Origin: Ardenticatenaceae bacterium
GTDB taxonomy: Bacteria; Chloroflexota; Anaerolineae; Promineifilales; Promineifilaceae
Assembly (NCBI GenBank): GCA_020634395.1
Contig: JACKBU010000029.1
Coordinates: forward strand, 1-62,395
DNA length: 62,395 nucleotides
Direction of reading: 5' to 3'
The notes beneath the pieces were generated by a model. The model did no database searches and was not told the DNA's origin. It worked only from the letters and a program-made list of their open reading frames with translations. Every line of letters starts with the position of its first letter. Within the stretch, counting starts at the first letter, position 1. Made by a program: the position numbers and the translations under genes. Of this stretch, positions 52,153 through 60,814 are shown one piece after another.

Positions 52153-52758
52153 GTGGCGCAACAATCGAGCAGGGAGCCCAAATTGCAGAAGGTCAAACGA
52201 ATCATTTACACGGTGATGCCGCTCACGCTGCTGCTGCTGTGCCTGGGGCTCATTAATCTGCTGCCAGACCAGCAAGCGCCGGCGGCGGGCAGTGGGGGAC
52301 AGACGGATAAGGGGGAAACGGCCGTAACCACCGCCGACAACACCCCCTCCGCCCTGGCTACCCTGGCCCCGCCCACGGCGGCCCCCACCATCACACCAAC
52401 CCCCGCCCCCACGCCGCTGCCCACCCTGCCCCCCGACGCCGCCATCACCCTGCTTGGCCCGCCGGATGGCAGCGTCTTCAGCGCCGCCGCACCGCTCTCC
52501 CTCTACTGGACCTGGCCCTATCCCCTGCGCGAAGACGAATACTTCGCCATTTACCTTGCCGCCGCCGGAACCGAACAGTTCCTCGGCCGCGTGCCCGAAC
52601 CCAACCTCGGCGACGGCTACTTCTGGCAAGTTCCGCCCGCCGCCCTCTCCGGCCTCGGCCCAGAACTCAGCTGGCAAATCCGCCTGCAATCCACCCTGGC
52701 CGACGCCCCCCTGCTCGCCAGCGAAACGCGCGCCGTGCGCCTCATCGGCGGGCAATAA
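52153..52758 (+). CDS. Membrane-anchored exported protein, Pro/Thr-rich stalk
   Basis: 201 residues from GTG 52153 (GAAGAAGGA upstream). Basic N-terminus, one membrane helix (YTVMPLTLLLLCLGLINLL), a stalk of Ala/Thr/Pro (about 45-100), and a small C-terminal domain with SLYWTWPYPLREDEYFAIYL, a fibronectin-type-III-like pattern. Same stalk style as the kinase upstream. Possible -10 TAAAAT near 52110. Unknown function. Confidence 0.75.
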   Translation: MAQQSSREPKLQKVKRIIYTVMPLTLLLLCLGLINLLPDQQAPAAGSGGQTDKGETAVTTADNTPSALATLAPPTAAPTITPTPAPTPLPTLPPDAAITLLGPPDGSVFSAAAPLSLYWTWPYPLREDEYFAIYLAAAGTEQFLGRVPEPNLGDGYFWQVPPAALSGLGPELSWQIRLQSTLADAPLLASETRAVRLIGGQ

Positions 52759-52810
52759 AGCGTGAGGCGTGATGCGTGATGCGTGAATTCACGCCTCACG
52801 CCTCACGCTT
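52759..52810. terminator. Convergent terminator made of GCGTGAG/GCGTGAT heptamers
   Basis: Arms AGCGTGAGGCGTGA (52759-52772) and the exact complement within 52796-52810. The TGCGTGA heptamer in between is the same unit as the CACGCAT repeats at 50265-50297. Confidence 0.75.
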
Positions 52811-54075
52811 CACTCTCTTACATGCCCCGCCCCATACCCAATCCACTTATACGTCGTCAGCTCCTCTAACCCCATCGGGCCGCGTGCGTGCAGCTTCTGC
52901 GTGCTGACGGCCACCTCCGCTCCCAGGCCAAACTGCCCGCCGTCGTTAAAGCGCGTACTCGCATTCACAAACACCGCCGACGAGCTGAGCGCATCCACAA
53001 AGCGGGTGGCGTTGGCCCAATCATTGGTCAGAATGCTCTCCGTATGCTCGGTGGTGTGCGCCTGGATAAAAGCGATGGCCTCCTCTACGTCAGCCACCAG
53101 ATGGATACCCAGAATCAGCGCCAGCCACTCCTGGTCAAAATCGTCCGGTCCCGCAGGCAGCACCCGCGCCCCGTGACCGTCGCCGGAAAGAATGGCGTAG
53201 GCTTCGCCGGTGGCGCGCAGTTCCACGCCGCTTTGGGCCAGCCGCGCCGCCAGGGCAGGCAGCAGCGCATTGGCTACCGCCGGATGGACCAGCACGGTGT
53301 CCAGGGCGTTGCACACGCTGGGCCGCTGCACCTTGCTGTTCTCGATGATGTCCACTGCGCGGTCCAGATCGGCGCTCTCGTCCACATAGATGTGGCAAAT
53401 GCCAATGCCGCCGGTAATCACCGGGATGGAGCTTTGCTCGCGGCACAGCCGGTGCAGCCCGGCCCCGCCGCGCGGGATGATCATGTCCACATACTGATCC
53501 AGCCGCAGCAGATCGGCCACCAGGGCGCGATCGGGGTTGTCGATGTACTGCACGGCCGTTACCGGCAGTCCCACCTTCTCCAGCGCCGCCTGGATCACGT
53601 TCACCAGGGCCAGATTGCTGCGCAGGGTCTCGCTGCCGCCGCGCAGAATGGCCGCGTTGCCCGTCTTCAGGCTCAGGGTGGCGATGTCGATGGTGACGTT
53701 GGGCCGCGCTTCGTAAATGACCCCCAGCACGCCGATTGGGATGCGGCGGCGCACCAGCCGCATGCCGTTGGGCAGCATCCGGCTTTCAATGTCTGTGCCA
53801 ACGGGGTCGGGCAGGGCGGCGACTCTGCGCGTGTCGGCGGCCAGGGCGGCCACCCGCGCCTCGGTCAGCAGCAGGCGGTCCAGCAGCGCGTCGGACAGGC
53901 CGCGGACACGGCCGTCGGCGATGTCCAGCGCGTTTTGGGCCAGGATTACGGCCGTTTGCGCTTCAATCTCATCGGCAATGGCACACAGAGCCTCGTTTTT
54001 GCGGGCCGTTGGCAGCGTTGCCAGCACCCGGCTGGCCGCCTTCGCCGCTTTGCCCATGGCAGTTAAATCGGTCAT
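52810..54075 (-). CDS. proA: Gamma-glutamyl phosphate reductase
   Basis: Second step of proline synthesis: NADPH-dependent reduction of glutamyl-5-phosphate. From ATG 54075 (GGAGG upstream) 421 residues, the normal length. RRRIPIGVLGVIYEARPNVT, LKTGNAAILRGGSE, the catalytic Cys in QRPSVCNALDTVLVH (about 254), HARGPMGLEELTTYKW. A longer frame to 54159 is repeat-derived. Confidence 0.97.
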   Translation of the reverse strand: MTDLTAMGKAAKAASRVLATLPTARKNEALCAIADEIEAQTAVILAQNALDIADGRVRGLSDALLDRLLLTEARVAALAADTRRVAALPDPVGTDIESRMLPNGMRLVRRRIPIGVLGVIYEARPNVTIDIATLSLKTGNAAILRGGSETLRSNLALVNVIQAALEKVGLPVTAVQYIDNPDRALVADLLRLDQYVDMIIPRGGAGLHRLCREQSSIPVITGGIGICHIYVDESADLDRAVDIIENSKVQRPSVCNALDTVLVHPAVANALLPALAARLAQSGVELRATGEAYAILSGDGHGARVLPAGPDDFDQEWLALILGIHLVADVEEAIAFIQAHTTEHTESILTNDWANATRFVDALSSSAVFVNASTRFNDGGQFGLGAEVAVSTQKLHARGPMGLEELTTYKWIGYGAGHVRE

Positions 54076-54092
54076 AAATCCTCCAAAGGCTG

Positions 54093-54150
54093 GAGCTAGA
54101 GCGAGAGCTAGAGGAAGAGGCATATCTTCCTCTAGCTCTCGCTCTAGCTC
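54093..54150. repeat. Perfect intercistronic hairpin between proB and proA, 25-bp arms
   Basis: Arm 54094-54118 (AGCTAGAGCGAGAGC...) is the exact reverse complement of 54125-54149, with a 6-nt loop. Units are GAGCTA/GAGCGA. It begins 6 nt from the proB stop and ends just before the proA ribosome binding site. No T-run. Confidence 0.93.
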
Positions 54151-54155
54151 TCGCT

Positions 54156-55256
54156 TCAAACTAGAATCAAATCATTGCGGTGCACGGCCACCGGGCCGTA
54201 GGCGTAGCCCAGTCGCGCTTCGATTTCCTGCGATTGGCAGCCCTGGATGCGGGCCAGATCGTCGCTGCTGTAACGGGCGATACCACGGGCCAGTTCTTGC
54301 CCGGCAGCGGTCTGGATGCTGATGGTGTCGGCGCGCTCGAAGGGGCCATTTACCTGGATGATACCGGCGGGCAGGAGGGAACGGCCGTTGCCCACCAGCG
54401 CCCGCGCCGCACCCTCGTCAATCACCAGCACGCCTGAGGGCTTTGGCCCGGCAAAAATCCAGCGCTTGCGGTTTTCCAGCGGCGTTTCCAGCGCCGGGAA
54501 GCGTGTGCCCAATTGTTCCCCGGCGGCCACGCGCAAAATGACGTCCGGCGCAGCCCCGGCGGCGATGACCACATCGGTCCCGGCGCGGCGGGCAGCATCG
54601 GCGGCCTGGAGTTTGGTAGCCATGCCGCCCGTGCCCAATGTTGTGCCGCTGCCCCGAGCCAGCCGGCGCAGCGTTTCGTCGATGGTACGCACTTCGGGGA
54701 TCAGTTCGGCGTCGTGGTGGGTGCGCGGATCGGCCGTGAACAGGCCCGGCTGGTCGGTGAGCAGAATCAGCAAGTCCGCCTCGGCCAGAATCGCCACCAG
54801 CGCCGAAAGGTTGTCGTTGTCGCCCACGCGGATTTCTTCGGTGGCCACGGCGTCGTTTTCGTTGATGATGGGCACGACGCGGTAGGAGAGCAGCGCTTGC
54901 AGTGTGTCGCGGGCGTTTAGAAAGCGGCGGCGGTTTTCCGTGTCGGCGCGCGTCAGCAGCATCTGCCCGACGTGGATGCCGTAGATTTCAAAGAAACGTT
55001 CCCAGTTCCACATCAGCCAGCTTTGGCCGACGGCCGCAAACAACTGTTTGCTGGCCAGGGTAGGCGGCAAATCGGGAAAATCTAGCCGCTGCCGGCCAGC
55101 CGCAATGGCGCCGGAGGAACAAATGATAATGTCTTTATTCTGGGCATGTAGGGCAGCGCACTGGCGCGCCAGGTCCACCATGTGGGGCCAGTCCAGGCGG
55201 GGTGTGCCGCCGGTAAGCACGCTGGTGCCAAGTTTGATGACGATGCGGTGGTACAT
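54156..55256 (-). CDS. proB: Glutamate 5-kinase with PUA domain
   Basis: First step of proline synthesis. 366 residues: amino-acid kinase domain (VIKLGTSVLTGG, IICSSGAIAAGRQRL, FLNARDTLQALL, PIINENDAVATEEIRVGDNDNLSALVA, GTGGMATKLQAADAARRAG) and a C-terminal PUA domain from about 275 (GVLVIDEGAARALVGNGRSLLPAG). It precedes proA in the same transcript. Confidence 0.97.
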   Translation of the reverse strand: MYHRIVIKLGTSVLTGGTPRLDWPHMVDLARQCAALHAQNKDIIICSSGAIAAGRQRLDFPDLPPTLASKQLFAAVGQSWLMWNWERFFEIYGIHVGQMLLTRADTENRRRFLNARDTLQALLSYRVVPIINENDAVATEEIRVGDNDNLSALVAILAEADLLILLTDQPGLFTADPRTHHDAELIPEVRTIDETLRRLARGSGTTLGTGGMATKLQAADAARRAGTDVVIAAGAAPDVILRVAAGEQLGTRFPALETPLENRKRWIFAGPKPSGVLVIDEGAARALVGNGRSLLPAGIIQVNGPFERADTISIQTAAGQELARGIARYSSDDLARIQGCQSQEIEARLGYAYGPVAVHRNDLILV

Positions 55257-55288
55257 AGGTGATCAGGTGTTTTTGTGTTCGGGTCTGG

Positions 55289-56293
55289 TTAGTAGCCTGT
55301 TTCGCGATTGACGACGTTGAGCAAGGGTTTGCCGCCCAGGTAGCGGCGCAGATTTTCCGCAAAGAGGTCGATGGCCCGTTCGTCGTATTCGGGCGTGAAG
55401 CCGCTGACGTGGGGCGTGAGGATGACGTTTTCCATTTTCCACAGCGGGCTGGTTTCGGGCAGGGGTTCTGTTTCGAACACATCTAATCCTGCTCCGGCGA
55501 GCCAGCCTTTTTTCAGGGCGCGTATCAGGTCTTTTTCGTTGACGGTGCCGCCGCGGCCGATGTTGATGAAGAAAGCAGTGGGCTTCATGGCGCGGAACAG
55601 TTCTTCGTCAAAGAGGTGTTGTGTTTTTTCGGTGAAGGGAAGCGTGTTGACCACATAATCACATTCGCTGATCATGGAGCGGGTGGCTTCGCTGGGGTAG
55701 AGGCGATCGACTACAGTGCCGGTGGGATCGCCGGTGCCGGGCAGGGTGTAACCGGGGTCTTCGGGATGGCGGGCGTCGCGCTTGGTGGCCAATACTTTCA
55801 TGCCCAGAGCTTTGGCCAGGCGAGCCAGTTCGCGGCCGATGCTGCCATACCCAACGATGCCTAATGTTTGCCCGCGTAGTTCGTCGGGCAGGAATTTTTC
55901 CCAGCGGTTGCCGGGCCATTTGCCGCTGGCCTGCTGGCGGAACCAGGTTGGCACGCGGTTGGCCCACACCAGGATCTGGGTGAGGGCGTATTGAGCCATG
56001 TTGGGGGCGTGGATGCCGCTGGCGGTGGTGATGAGGATGTCGCTGTCCCAAACGGCCGTGTCCTTCAGATTCTCCACGCCGGCGTAGTGGGTTTGAATCC
56101 AGCGCAGGTTGGGAGCCAGTTCGGGGCGGGGCACAGCCCCGCGCGCGTACAAGATTTCGGCGCCGGTGGTTTTTTCGTCGGGCCAACGGCCGTTAACCAG
56201 ACTGAGGTGTTCGATAGTCACGTCGGATGAGGCCGAACGGATTTTTTCGAGCAGGTTTGGCGGGAAAACGGCCGTTAACAAAATATCCGTCAT
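55289..56293 (-). CDS. D-2-hydroxyacid dehydrogenase family protein
   Basis: 334 residues. NAD-binding domain GIVGYGSIGRELARLAKALGM, catalytic Arg in INIGRGGTVNEKDL, Glu in DVFETEPLPETSPLW and His in VILTPHVSG. Reduces 2-oxoacids or oxidises 2-hydroxyacids; substrate unknown. 32 nt upstream of proB on the same strand. Confidence 0.93.
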   Translation of the reverse strand: MTDILLTAVFPPNLLEKIRSASSDVTIEHLSLVNGRWPDEKTTGAEILYARGAVPRPELAPNLRWIQTHYAGVENLKDTAVWDSDILITTASGIHAPNMAQYALTQILVWANRVPTWFRQQASGKWPGNRWEKFLPDELRGQTLGIVGYGSIGRELARLAKALGMKVLATKRDARHPEDPGYTLPGTGDPTGTVVDRLYPSEATRSMISECDYVVNTLPFTEKTQHLFDEELFRAMKPTAFFINIGRGGTVNEKDLIRALKKGWLAGAGLDVFETEPLPETSPLWKMENVILTPHVSGFTPEYDERAIDLFAENLRRYLGGKPLLNVVNRETGY

Positions 56294-56306
56294 GGATTAT
56301 TGCTCC

Positions 56307-57155
56307 CTAGGACGAAGGTCGCGCCCAGCGTGCACGCGGGAAATAGAAAAAGACGATGCCGGCCAGAATGGTGGCGGCGGCGGCCAGGATGAGCCAGGGA
56401 CTTTCGTCGCTGTCTGGGTCGGCCGGTTTGGCAGGTGTGGGGCTGATACCATTATCTGGCGCGAGGAGTGCACCCTGGCTGCCGTCGAGTCCTCCGGTTT
56501 CCAGGGAGGTAAGGGCAATGGTCGTTTCTTCGGCGGGGGTTTCTGTGGGCTGCCGGTCAGCCGTGGGGGAGGGCAAGGGAACGGCCGTGCTCGTGCTGCC
56601 CGGCAGTTTGGTCACCGTCCCCGGGGGAATGGCCTCAGCGGTGGAGGATTTTTCTAACGGCCGTCCGGTCCCCAGCATGATCGACCAGTATGCCCGGCCG
56701 CTGTCCAGACCTACGGCCATGCCTACGCCAATCTCGTGGTAATCTTCGCTCAGGATCAGGCTGTGGTGCAGCTCGTTTTCCGTCCAGTAAGTCCAGGCTG
56801 CGTCTGCGCCGCCGAAACCGCCGTAAATGATCTCCGTGACATGGTCCGCATAACCGGCCTGTACGGCTCGCTGGGACGGGCTGGCGCCGGTGCTGTCGTA
56901 GTGGCTGATGAATTCCGTAGCGGCCATATGGTCGGCGACAATTTGGGCGGCGTTGGTGAGGGCGTCGTTCGGTTCGTAGGGTGGCAGGCCCGCTTCTTCG
57001 CGGTGGGCGTTGATGCGGGCGGCCATGCTGCTGGCGGTGTCCACATCGGGTGGTTGTTGGCGAAATCGATTGTTTTCTAAAGCAAAAGTTTGCTTTGTCG
57101 ACGTAAAAACGAGCAGGCACAAAGCAAACATCGATAGCCGAATATTCTGTTTCAT
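56307..57155 (-). CDS. Membrane-anchored CAP (SCP-like) domain protein
   Basis: 282 residues: signal peptide (about 1-25), CAP domain with ARINAHREEAGLPPYEPNDALTNAA, HMAATEFISHYDSTG, EIIYGGFG and LHHSLILSEDYHEIGVGMAVG, a Thr/Pro-rich stalk, and a C-terminal membrane helix followed by basic residues. Surface protein of the cysteine-rich secretory protein/allergen fold without the usual cysteines. Confidence 0.9.
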   Translation of the reverse strand: MKQNIRLSMFALCLLVFTSTKQTFALENNRFRQQPPDVDTASSMAARINAHREEAGLPPYEPNDALTNAAQIVADHMAATEFISHYDSTGASPSQRAVQAGYADHVTEIIYGGFGGADAAWTYWTENELHHSLILSEDYHEIGVGMAVGLDSGRAYWSIMLGTGRPLEKSSTAEAIPPGTVTKLPGSTSTAVPLPSPTADRQPTETPAEETTIALTSLETGGLDGSQGALLAPDNGISPTPAKPADPDSDESPWLILAAAATILAGIVFFYFPRARWARPSS

Positions 57156-57324
57156 ACCAGGAGTTTAGCACAAATATGCGCGGGCGACAGATCGGAACAG
57201 TCCAAAGAAGTGTGATTGGTATTGTGAATGTTGGGGGAAAACGGCCGTTTTGAATGCCGCCGCTACTAATCACCATGGCCTGCGTATAGAAAAGAAATGC
57301 ACAAGTCTTTGAAGGAGGTATAAA

Positions 57325-57840
57325 GTGGAGCGCAAAAGTTCAATCGTCGGAGGAGGCATCCTCATTTTGGTGGGTGTGTTCTTTTTGCTGATCCAGTTTT
57401 TCCCCGGTTTTCTCAGCTGGTTTGACCTTTCTCAGCAGTGGCCTTTGATCATCATCCTGATCGGCGGGCTGTTTTTCTTAGGGGCGGTGTTTGGTACGCC
57501 GCCTCTGGCTATGCCGGCCTGCATCGTCGGAGGTACAGGGTTAATTCTCTATTACCAGAATGTGAGTGGCAATTGGGCAAGCTGGGCTTATATGTGGACG
57601 TTGTATCCAGCTTTTGCCGGGATAGGCGCCATTTTGATGCATGCCCTGAGCGGCAACTGGAAGGAGGGGCTGCGAGAAGGGGCTAATTTGTTGTTGATTA
57701 GCGCCGTGTTATTTGTCATTTTCGCTGCCTTCTTTAACGGCCTGGGGTTGTTGGGGCAGTTCTGGCCGTTGTTGATTATTGTGGCCGGTTTGTGGCTGCT
57801 GTGGAAGAACCGCAGTGCGCGCCCGCAAAGCAAGAAATAA
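57325..57840 (+). CDS. LiaI/LiaF-like membrane protein
   Basis: 171 residues from GTG 57325, behind a full AAGGAGGT ribosome binding site. Five or six short hydrophobic helices with the patterns GGGILILVGVFFLLIQFF and WPLLIIVAGLWLLW that mark the N-terminal membrane domains of LiaI/DUF5668 stress proteins. Together with PspC and PspA it forms a membrane-stress set. The 169-bp gap upstream (57156-57324) holds one ACGGCCGT copy and no clear -10. Confidence 0.8.
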   Translation: MERKSSIVGGGILILVGVFFLLIQFFPGFLSWFDLSQQWPLIIILIGGLFFLGAVFGTPPLAMPACIVGGTGLILYYQNVSGNWASWAYMWTLYPAFAGIGAILMHALSGNWKEGLREGANLLLISAVLFVIFAAFFNGLGLLGQFWPLLIIVAGLWLLWKNRSARPQSKK

Positions 57841-57927
57841 GGTTGGCTACGGCCGTGCAACCTTTTGCCTCAACTGCCGTATTGGTTGATGAATTTAGCA
57901 AGCAACTATTTTGTGGAGGTCTAAACG

Positions 57928-58176
57928 ATGAGTGAAAAACGATTAATGCGTCGACGCCATGACCGAATGTTGTTCGGTGTCGCTGGCGGTGTGGCTGATT
58001 ATTTGAATATTGATCCGGTGATCGTGCGCCTGGCCTTTGTCTTGATGACACTGCTGCACGGGTGGGGTTTGCTGATCTACGCCGTCCTGGCGATTGTGAT
58101 GCCCCAAGAGGGCGAAGCCAGTGCCAAGGCTAACCCATTTGACGAGGAAGAGATCGTCATCAAAGACGCCGGCTAA
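57928..58176 (+). CDS. PspC domain protein
   Basis: 82 residues. PspC pattern: RLMRRRHDRMLFGVAGGVADYLNIDPVIVRLAFVLMTLLHGWGLLIYAVLAIVMP-type core (residues about 6-60), then an acidic tail. GGAGG 9 nt before ATG. Cytoplasmic-membrane stress sensor family. Confidence 0.95.
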   Translation: MSEKRLMRRRHDRMLFGVAGGVADYLNIDPVIVRLAFVLMTLLHGWGLLIYAVLAIVMPQEGEASAKANPFDEEEIVIKDAG

Positions 58177-58247
58177 CTCAATTTGCTGTCACCTCTGGCA
58201 ATGGCAAGCCGACTGCCTGCCACAATCTCCTGACGCCAGAGTTGCAG

Positions 58248-58281
58248 AAACGGCCGTTCCCCCGGGAACGGCCGTTTTTTT
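58248..58281 (+). terminator. Terminator whose stem is two copies of ACGGCCGT
   Basis: AAACGGCCGTTCCC (58248-58261) pairs with GGGAACGGCCGTTT (58264-58277), then a T-run to 58281. Confidence 0.92.
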
Positions 58282-58304
58282 GTGTCTGCCACTCGTGTTT
58301 TGAG

Positions 58305-58310
58305 TATAAT
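58305..58310 (+). promoter_or_regulatory. -10 box placed for a leaderless mRNA
   Basis: TATAAT ends 7 nt before ATG 58318. No ribosome binding site in between. Same arrangement as at 43544-43558. Confidence 0.55.
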
Positions 58311-58317
58311 CCACCCC

Positions 58318-58992
58318 ATGGCTTCCTTATTACAAAAACTGCGCACCCTCTTCCGCGCCTCCCTCCACGAGGCTGCAGACAAAGCTTTGCAAAAAAGCGA
58401 CCTGGCCGTTTACGATGAATACATCCGCCAGGCCGAACGCGAGGTGGAAGAGTTCAAACGCTCCATTACCCCTATGTTTGCCCAGGTAAAAACCACCAAA
58501 CGTCGCCGTGAAGCCCTGGCCGATAAGGCCGCCGGACTGGACATCATGGTTGATGAGTACTTGAAGAGCGGCAAACGGACCGAAGCCATGGTCACCCAAA
58601 AACAATTCAGTTCCATTATGGAGCTGATCCAGACCTACGACAGCTCTCTGGCCAAACAAGTCACCGCCGCCGAAACTCTGCAAGACGTGCAGGTAAAGCT
58701 GGAAGGGCGGCTGGCCATCGCCAAACAAGAACGCGAAGAACTGGCCTTCTTGCTGCAGTTGGCCCAATCCAAAGAACTTTCCACCAAAGCGATGCAGTCG
58801 CTGGACAACCTGATTAACGACAGCGACTCCGAAGTATCGCAGGCTGCCGAGAACATTCGCCGCCGCCTGGATCATGCCGACGCTGCCTGGGAAGTGCAGG
58901 CCGGCAGTCTGGATCGCCAGCTAGATGATGCCATGCAGAGCCTGGAAGTGGAAGCCCAACTGGCTGCACGGATGGAACGCCTCGGACTCTGA
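58318..58992 (+). CDS. PspA/IM30 family protein
   Basis: 224 residues from ATG 58318, almost entirely coiled coil (helices from about 25 to 215), with the N-terminal amphipathic helix LLQKLRTLFRASLHEAADKAL that binds membranes. ESCRT-III-like membrane repair protein. It follows LiaI-like and PspC genes and overlaps the glycosyltransferase gene by 1 nt (TGATG), linking membrane stress to polysaccharide export. Confidence 0.92.
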   Translation: MASLLQKLRTLFRASLHEAADKALQKSDLAVYDEYIRQAEREVEEFKRSITPMFAQVKTTKRRREALADKAAGLDIMVDEYLKSGKRTEAMVTQKQFSSIMELIQTYDSSLAKQVTAAETLQDVQVKLEGRLAIAKQEREELAFLLQLAQSKELSTKAMQSLDNLINDSDSEVSQAAENIRRRLDHADAAWEVQAGSLDRQLDDAMQSLEVEAQLAARMERLGL

Positions 58993-60119
58993 TGAAAACT
59001 GCCCTGGTGCACGACTGGATGAATCAAATAGGCGGCGCGGAAGACGTCCTGGAGGCGCTGGTCGATCTCTATCCCGGCCGGCCCATTTTCACGTCGTTGT
59101 ACTGGCCTAAAAAAATGCCAGCCTATTGGCAGCAGTGGGACATCCGCACCAGCTTTATTGATCGGTTGCCGTTTGCCCGCCAGAACCAGCAGATCTACTT
59201 TCCACTTTACCCTTACGCTTTCGAGCATTTTGATTTTCGGGATTACGATCTGGTGATCAGCAACAAAAGCGGCTTTTGCCATGGCATCATCACCGGCCCG
59301 GAAACCACGCACATTTGCTACTGCCTGACGCCCACGCGCTACGTCTGGCGTTATCATCAATATGCTGAGCAGGAAAATCTGGGGAAAGTCACGCGCAGCT
59401 TACTCACGCCGTTTCTAACTTATTTGCGCATGTGGGATCGTCTGGCAGCGGACCGTGTAGATTATTTCATTGCCATATCAGAAGAAGTCCGTCGAAGAAT
59501 CGCCAAGATATATCACCGCGACTCGGTTATTATCCATCCACCGGTGGACGTGCATCGTTTCGAGCCGGCAGCCTGTGTGGAAGATTATTATTTGTTTGTG
59601 GGGCGTCTGGTCCCATATCGGCGGATTGATTTGTTGATTGAGGCATTTAACCAGTTAGAACGGCCGTTACTCATTGCCGGCGATGGTCGTGACCGCGAGC
59701 GGCTGGAAGCGTTGGCCGGGCCAACCATTACGTTCCTGGGTTACGTGCCCGACGCGGATTTGCCCGACCTCTTTTCTCGCTGCCGCGCCTTCGTCTTTCC
59801 CGGCGAAGAGGATTTTGGCATCGCCCCTATCCAGGCTATGGCCGCCGGGCGCCCGGTGATCGCCTACGCCGGCGGTGGCTCGCTGGAGACAGTGCGTCAC
59901 GGTCAAACCGGCTGGTTGTTCACAGAGCAGTCGGTGGCGGCCATCCAGAAGGCCGTAGAAGAGGCGGATGAAATAAGGGTGGACGGCCGTCTCATCCGCC
60001 AGCACGCCCAACAGTTCGATACCTCGGTCTTCAAGCAGAAAATGCAGACCTTTATCGAACAGAAAATGGCAGAGCACCGGCAGCCCAAGCTGGGCCTGTT
60101 TCAAAAGAAAGGAAGTTGA
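58992..60119 (+). CDS. Family 4 glycosyltransferase
   Basis: 375 residues, GT-B fold. ALVHDWMNQIGGAEDVLEAL at the N-terminus, CYCLTPTRYVWRYHQYA, donor site IHPPVDVHRFEP, YYLFVGRLVPYRRIDLLIEAF, LGYVPDADLPDLFSRC and the E-x7-E motif EEDFGIAPIQAMAAGRPVIAY. It adds a sugar in exopolysaccharide or O-antigen assembly. Confidence 0.93.
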   Translation: MKTALVHDWMNQIGGAEDVLEALVDLYPGRPIFTSLYWPKKMPAYWQQWDIRTSFIDRLPFARQNQQIYFPLYPYAFEHFDFRDYDLVISNKSGFCHGIITGPETTHICYCLTPTRYVWRYHQYAEQENLGKVTRSLLTPFLTYLRMWDRLAADRVDYFIAISEEVRRRIAKIYHRDSVIIHPPVDVHRFEPAACVEDYYLFVGRLVPYRRIDLLIEAFNQLERPLLIAGDGRDRERLEALAGPTITFLGYVPDADLPDLFSRCRAFVFPGEEDFGIAPIQAMAAGRPVIAYAGGGSLETVRHGQTGWLFTEQSVAAIQKAVEEADEIRVDGRLIRQHAQQFDTSVFKQKMQTFIEQKMAEHRQPKLGLFQKKGS

Positions 60120-60122
60120 TTT

Positions 60123-60800
60123 GTGGAATTAAGACGGTATTGGTCAGTACTCAAACGCCGCTGGTGGCTGCTGCTGGTTCCGGCCGTGGTGGTGCTGGCC
60201 GTGGAGTTGATCACCTACCAGCCGCCGCCGCCGGTGTATAACGCTGGCATGCGCTTTTTGGTCGCCCAGCAACCGGGCGAAGAAGCCCGCACCGCGGACG
60301 AACAGCGCTACTACAACTGGCTGTCTTCGGAATACATAGTCAACGGGTTGTCTGATTGGGTGTCTGGCGGTGAGTTTGCCACGGCCGTAAGCCAGGAGTT
60401 AGCCCGCTCAGGCGTCAACGTACCGGCGCAGGCCATCCAGGGCGCACTGGCGACGGACAACGCCCGCAGTATGCTGCTCGTTTCCCTGACCTATGGTGAT
60501 ACGCCTACACTGGCGGCGATGATGGATGCGGCCATCACCGTGCTAACGGAGCAAAACGCGTCTGCTTTGCCACAGTTGGGTGGGGAAACGGCCGTGCTCG
60601 TCCAGCTAGATCCCGTTTTTGTCAATCAGATTCCGGCCGGTATTCGCAGCCAGTTGGACCTGCCCTTGCGTGTAGCCATTGCGCTGGCGGCCGGGTTTGG
60701 CCTGGCGCTGTTGGCCGAGTACCTGGATCCCACAGTGCGCGAGCGCCGGGAAGTGGAAGCGCTCGGCCTGCCGGTGTTGGGCGAAATCCCGAAAAAGTAA
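60123..60800 (+). CDS. Wzz/YveK-type polysaccharide chain-length protein (1)
   Basis: 225 residues from GTG 60123. Short cytoplasmic N-terminus LRRYWSVLKRRWWLLL leading into helix 1, a periplasmic/external helical domain, and helix 2 (VAIALAAGFGLALLAEYLD), then a short tail REVEALGLPVLGEIPK. Regulates length or transport of exopolysaccharide with the CpsD-like partner. Confidence 0.87.
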   Translation: MELRRYWSVLKRRWWLLLVPAVVVLAVELITYQPPPPVYNAGMRFLVAQQPGEEARTADEQRYYNWLSSEYIVNGLSDWVSGGEFATAVSQELARSGVNVPAQAIQGALATDNARSMLLVSLTYGDTPTLAAMMDAAITVLTEQNASALPQLGGETAVLVQLDPVFVNQIPAGIRSQLDLPLRVAIALAAGFGLALLAEYLDPTVRERREVEALGLPVLGEIPKK

Positions 60801-60814
60801 TAGAGGAGAACAAC

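Noticed and set aside
50213..52216. Long plus-strand open frame of 667 codons, Arg/His/Pro-rich
   Set aside because: It is a shadow of the Ser/Thr kinase gene caused by its C-ending codons; the kinase frame has all catalytic motifs.
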